Origin: an uncultured Pseudomonadota bacterium
Lineage (GTDB): Bacteria > Myxococcota_A > UBA9042 > CAIXZC01
NCBI GenBank assembly: GCA_937884235.1
Contig: CALGBT010000035.1
Span: 1-6,073, forward strand
Direction of reading: 5' to 3'
DNA length: 6,073 bases
The translations under genes were made by a program, and so were the position numbers. Of this stretch, positions 5,291 to 6,073 are shown piece by piece. The notes beneath the pieces were generated by a model. It was not told the DNA's origin. It saw only the letters and a list, made by a program, of their open reading frames with translations, and did not search any database. Position 1 is the first letter of the stretch. Each line of letters opens with the position of its first letter.

Positions 5291-6073
5291 GTGAGAAGGA
5301 ACCTGAAATTGGTCGCGCTGCTTGTGCTGGTCGCCTGGGGCTGCAAGCCGAATCCACCGAAAGCCGAGGGAGTAACTGTCCCCGGCGCGGCGAAGGTGCA
5401 GCCGGCTGCTGGACCCCTGGCTGCTGACGCACAGCCGGAATCATCAGATACGCAGCCCGGAGTGCAACTCGGCAAGGCCGACGTTGTGGCTTCCCGGTCT
5501 GGCGATGCCGGTATCCTGGCCGGCGATATGGTGGAGATACCCTCGTTGAGTTCTCTCACCTGGAGCATGACGCCGGACCAGTTGGACGTAATGCGCCCGA
5601 CCGAAGTAGAGTTCCAGGCGCGCTGGGAGGGAGTTGACGAGGGCAGTTATCGGTGCCAATGGGATGCCGGCGATCGCTCCGGGAAGCAGGTGGGCTGCCG
5701 CCTCAAGCACACCTACAACACGGGGCTGGCGGATCGGAAGGTTACCCTCGTGGTCTATCTGGGTGGGCAGCAGGTATTTACGGAAGCGCGGCCGCTGCCT
5801 ATGGAACGGCTGTCAGTGACGGACTTGCCTGGGGATGATTCCCCGGTGTCGCCACCGGAGGATGATGGCAAGAGTGTGCGCGTATTTCTCTGGTCAGCCT
5901 TTGCAGCACCGACCCAGAAAGATGTTGAGTTGCTGCGCAAGGCTCTAGTTGCCAGTGGTGCGAAGCATGCAGTGCTCTTCTTCAACATGTTGGTGGATGG
6001 CTCAGCTACGCGAGGGCTGGTGGACTCACTGCAGCAAGAGACAGGAGTCTCGTTCCTGCCAGTCTTCTGCGGT
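5291..6073 (+). CDS. Lipoprotein with PKD-like domain and unidentified C-terminal domain (3' partial)
   Basis: The frame runs from GTG 5291 for 261 codons to the right edge without a stop. The N-terminus MRRNLKLVALLVLVAWGC is a textbook lipoprotein signal: two arginines, a hydrophobic core and Cys18 after Gly, followed by Lys at +2, consistent with the outer membrane. Residues about 19-80 are a Pro/Ala/Gly-rich flexible linker. Residues about 105-175 look like a PKD-type beta-sandwich, with YRCQWDAGD (120-128), HTYNTG (140-145) and DRKVTLVVYLGG; Cys122 and Cys136 could form a disulfide. After an acidic linker (GDDSPVSPPEDDGK), residues from 195 start an alpha/beta domain: VRVFLWSAF strand, a helix (TQKDVELLRKALVASGAK), then HAVLFFNMLVDGS and VSFLPVFCG. 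This layout faintly recalls metallophosphoesterases, but the metal-binding Asp, His and GD residues are absent, so any relation would be to a degenerate form. Function unknown. It begins 70 bases after the FmdB-like gene. Confidence 0.85.
   Translation, partial: MRRNLKLVALLVLVAWGCKPNPPKAEGVTVPGAAKVQPAAGPLAADAQPESSDTQPGVQLGKADVVASRSGDAGILAGDMVEIPSLSSLTWSMTPDQLDVMRPTEVEFQARWEGVDEGSYRCQWDAGDRSGKQVGCRLKHTYNTGLADRKVTLVVYLGGQQVFTEARPLPMERLSVTDLPGDDSPVSPPEDDGKSVRVFLWSAFAAPTQKDVELLRKALVASGAKHAVLFFNMLVDGSATRGLVDSLQQETGVSFLPVFCG

Overview
The window is ordinary, densely packed bacterial chromosome with every supported gene on the + strand. It looks like a Gram-negative with an elaborate lipoprotein complement, most plausibly a Myxococcota/Deltaproteobacteria-type organism. 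The main pointer is the lipoprotein at 1793-3025, which joins Cys-rich 'CDDxxxCTxDxC' repeats to two ASH-like (choice-of-anchor D style) domains, an architecture common in that group. GTG starts, moderately high GC and a second lipoprotein at the right edge fit but do not prove this. I see no tRNA, rRNA, CRISPR array, insertion sequence or prophage gene.

Left part (1-3025): three genes that could be co-transcribed. The first enters the window already open and encodes a histone-H1-like Lys/Ala-rich protein made of near-perfect 45-bp tandem repeats followed by a small SAP/Rho-N-like domain. Twelve bases later comes a class II CCA-adding enzyme/poly(A) polymerase family protein (438-1748) with an unusual Glu in the first catalytic carboxylate position. 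Then comes the Cys-rich plus ASH-domain lipoprotein, whose ATG start is set by a strong Shine-Dalgarno.

Middle (3026-3698): a 127-base gap holding a G-rich run and a promoter candidate (TTGCTC-17-TATACT). It is followed by a small cytoplasmic protein of unknown function with one TPR-like helical hairpin, then a 117-base gap with a perfect TTGACA -35 box and a small inverted repeat over the -10 region.

Right part (3699-6073): ahcY, encoding S-adenosylhomocysteine hydrolase of the short archaeal/Thermotoga-like type, then 31 bases later a FmdB-like putative zinc-ribbon protein with an altered cysteine set, probably in the same transcript. The window ends inside a lipoprotein gene (from GTG 5291) with a proline/alanine-rich linker, a PKD-like beta domain and the start of an unidentified C-terminal alpha/beta domain.

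The genes do not form an obvious single system: they mix housekeeping functions (tRNA maturation, methyl-cycle recycling), a nucleoid-type protein and surface lipoproteins. I did not find convincing evidence of a novel multi-gene system. The most interesting items are the recently expanded coding repeat at the left edge, the non-canonical catalytic or metal-binding residues in three enzyme-like proteins, and the unidentified C-terminal domain cut by the right edge.
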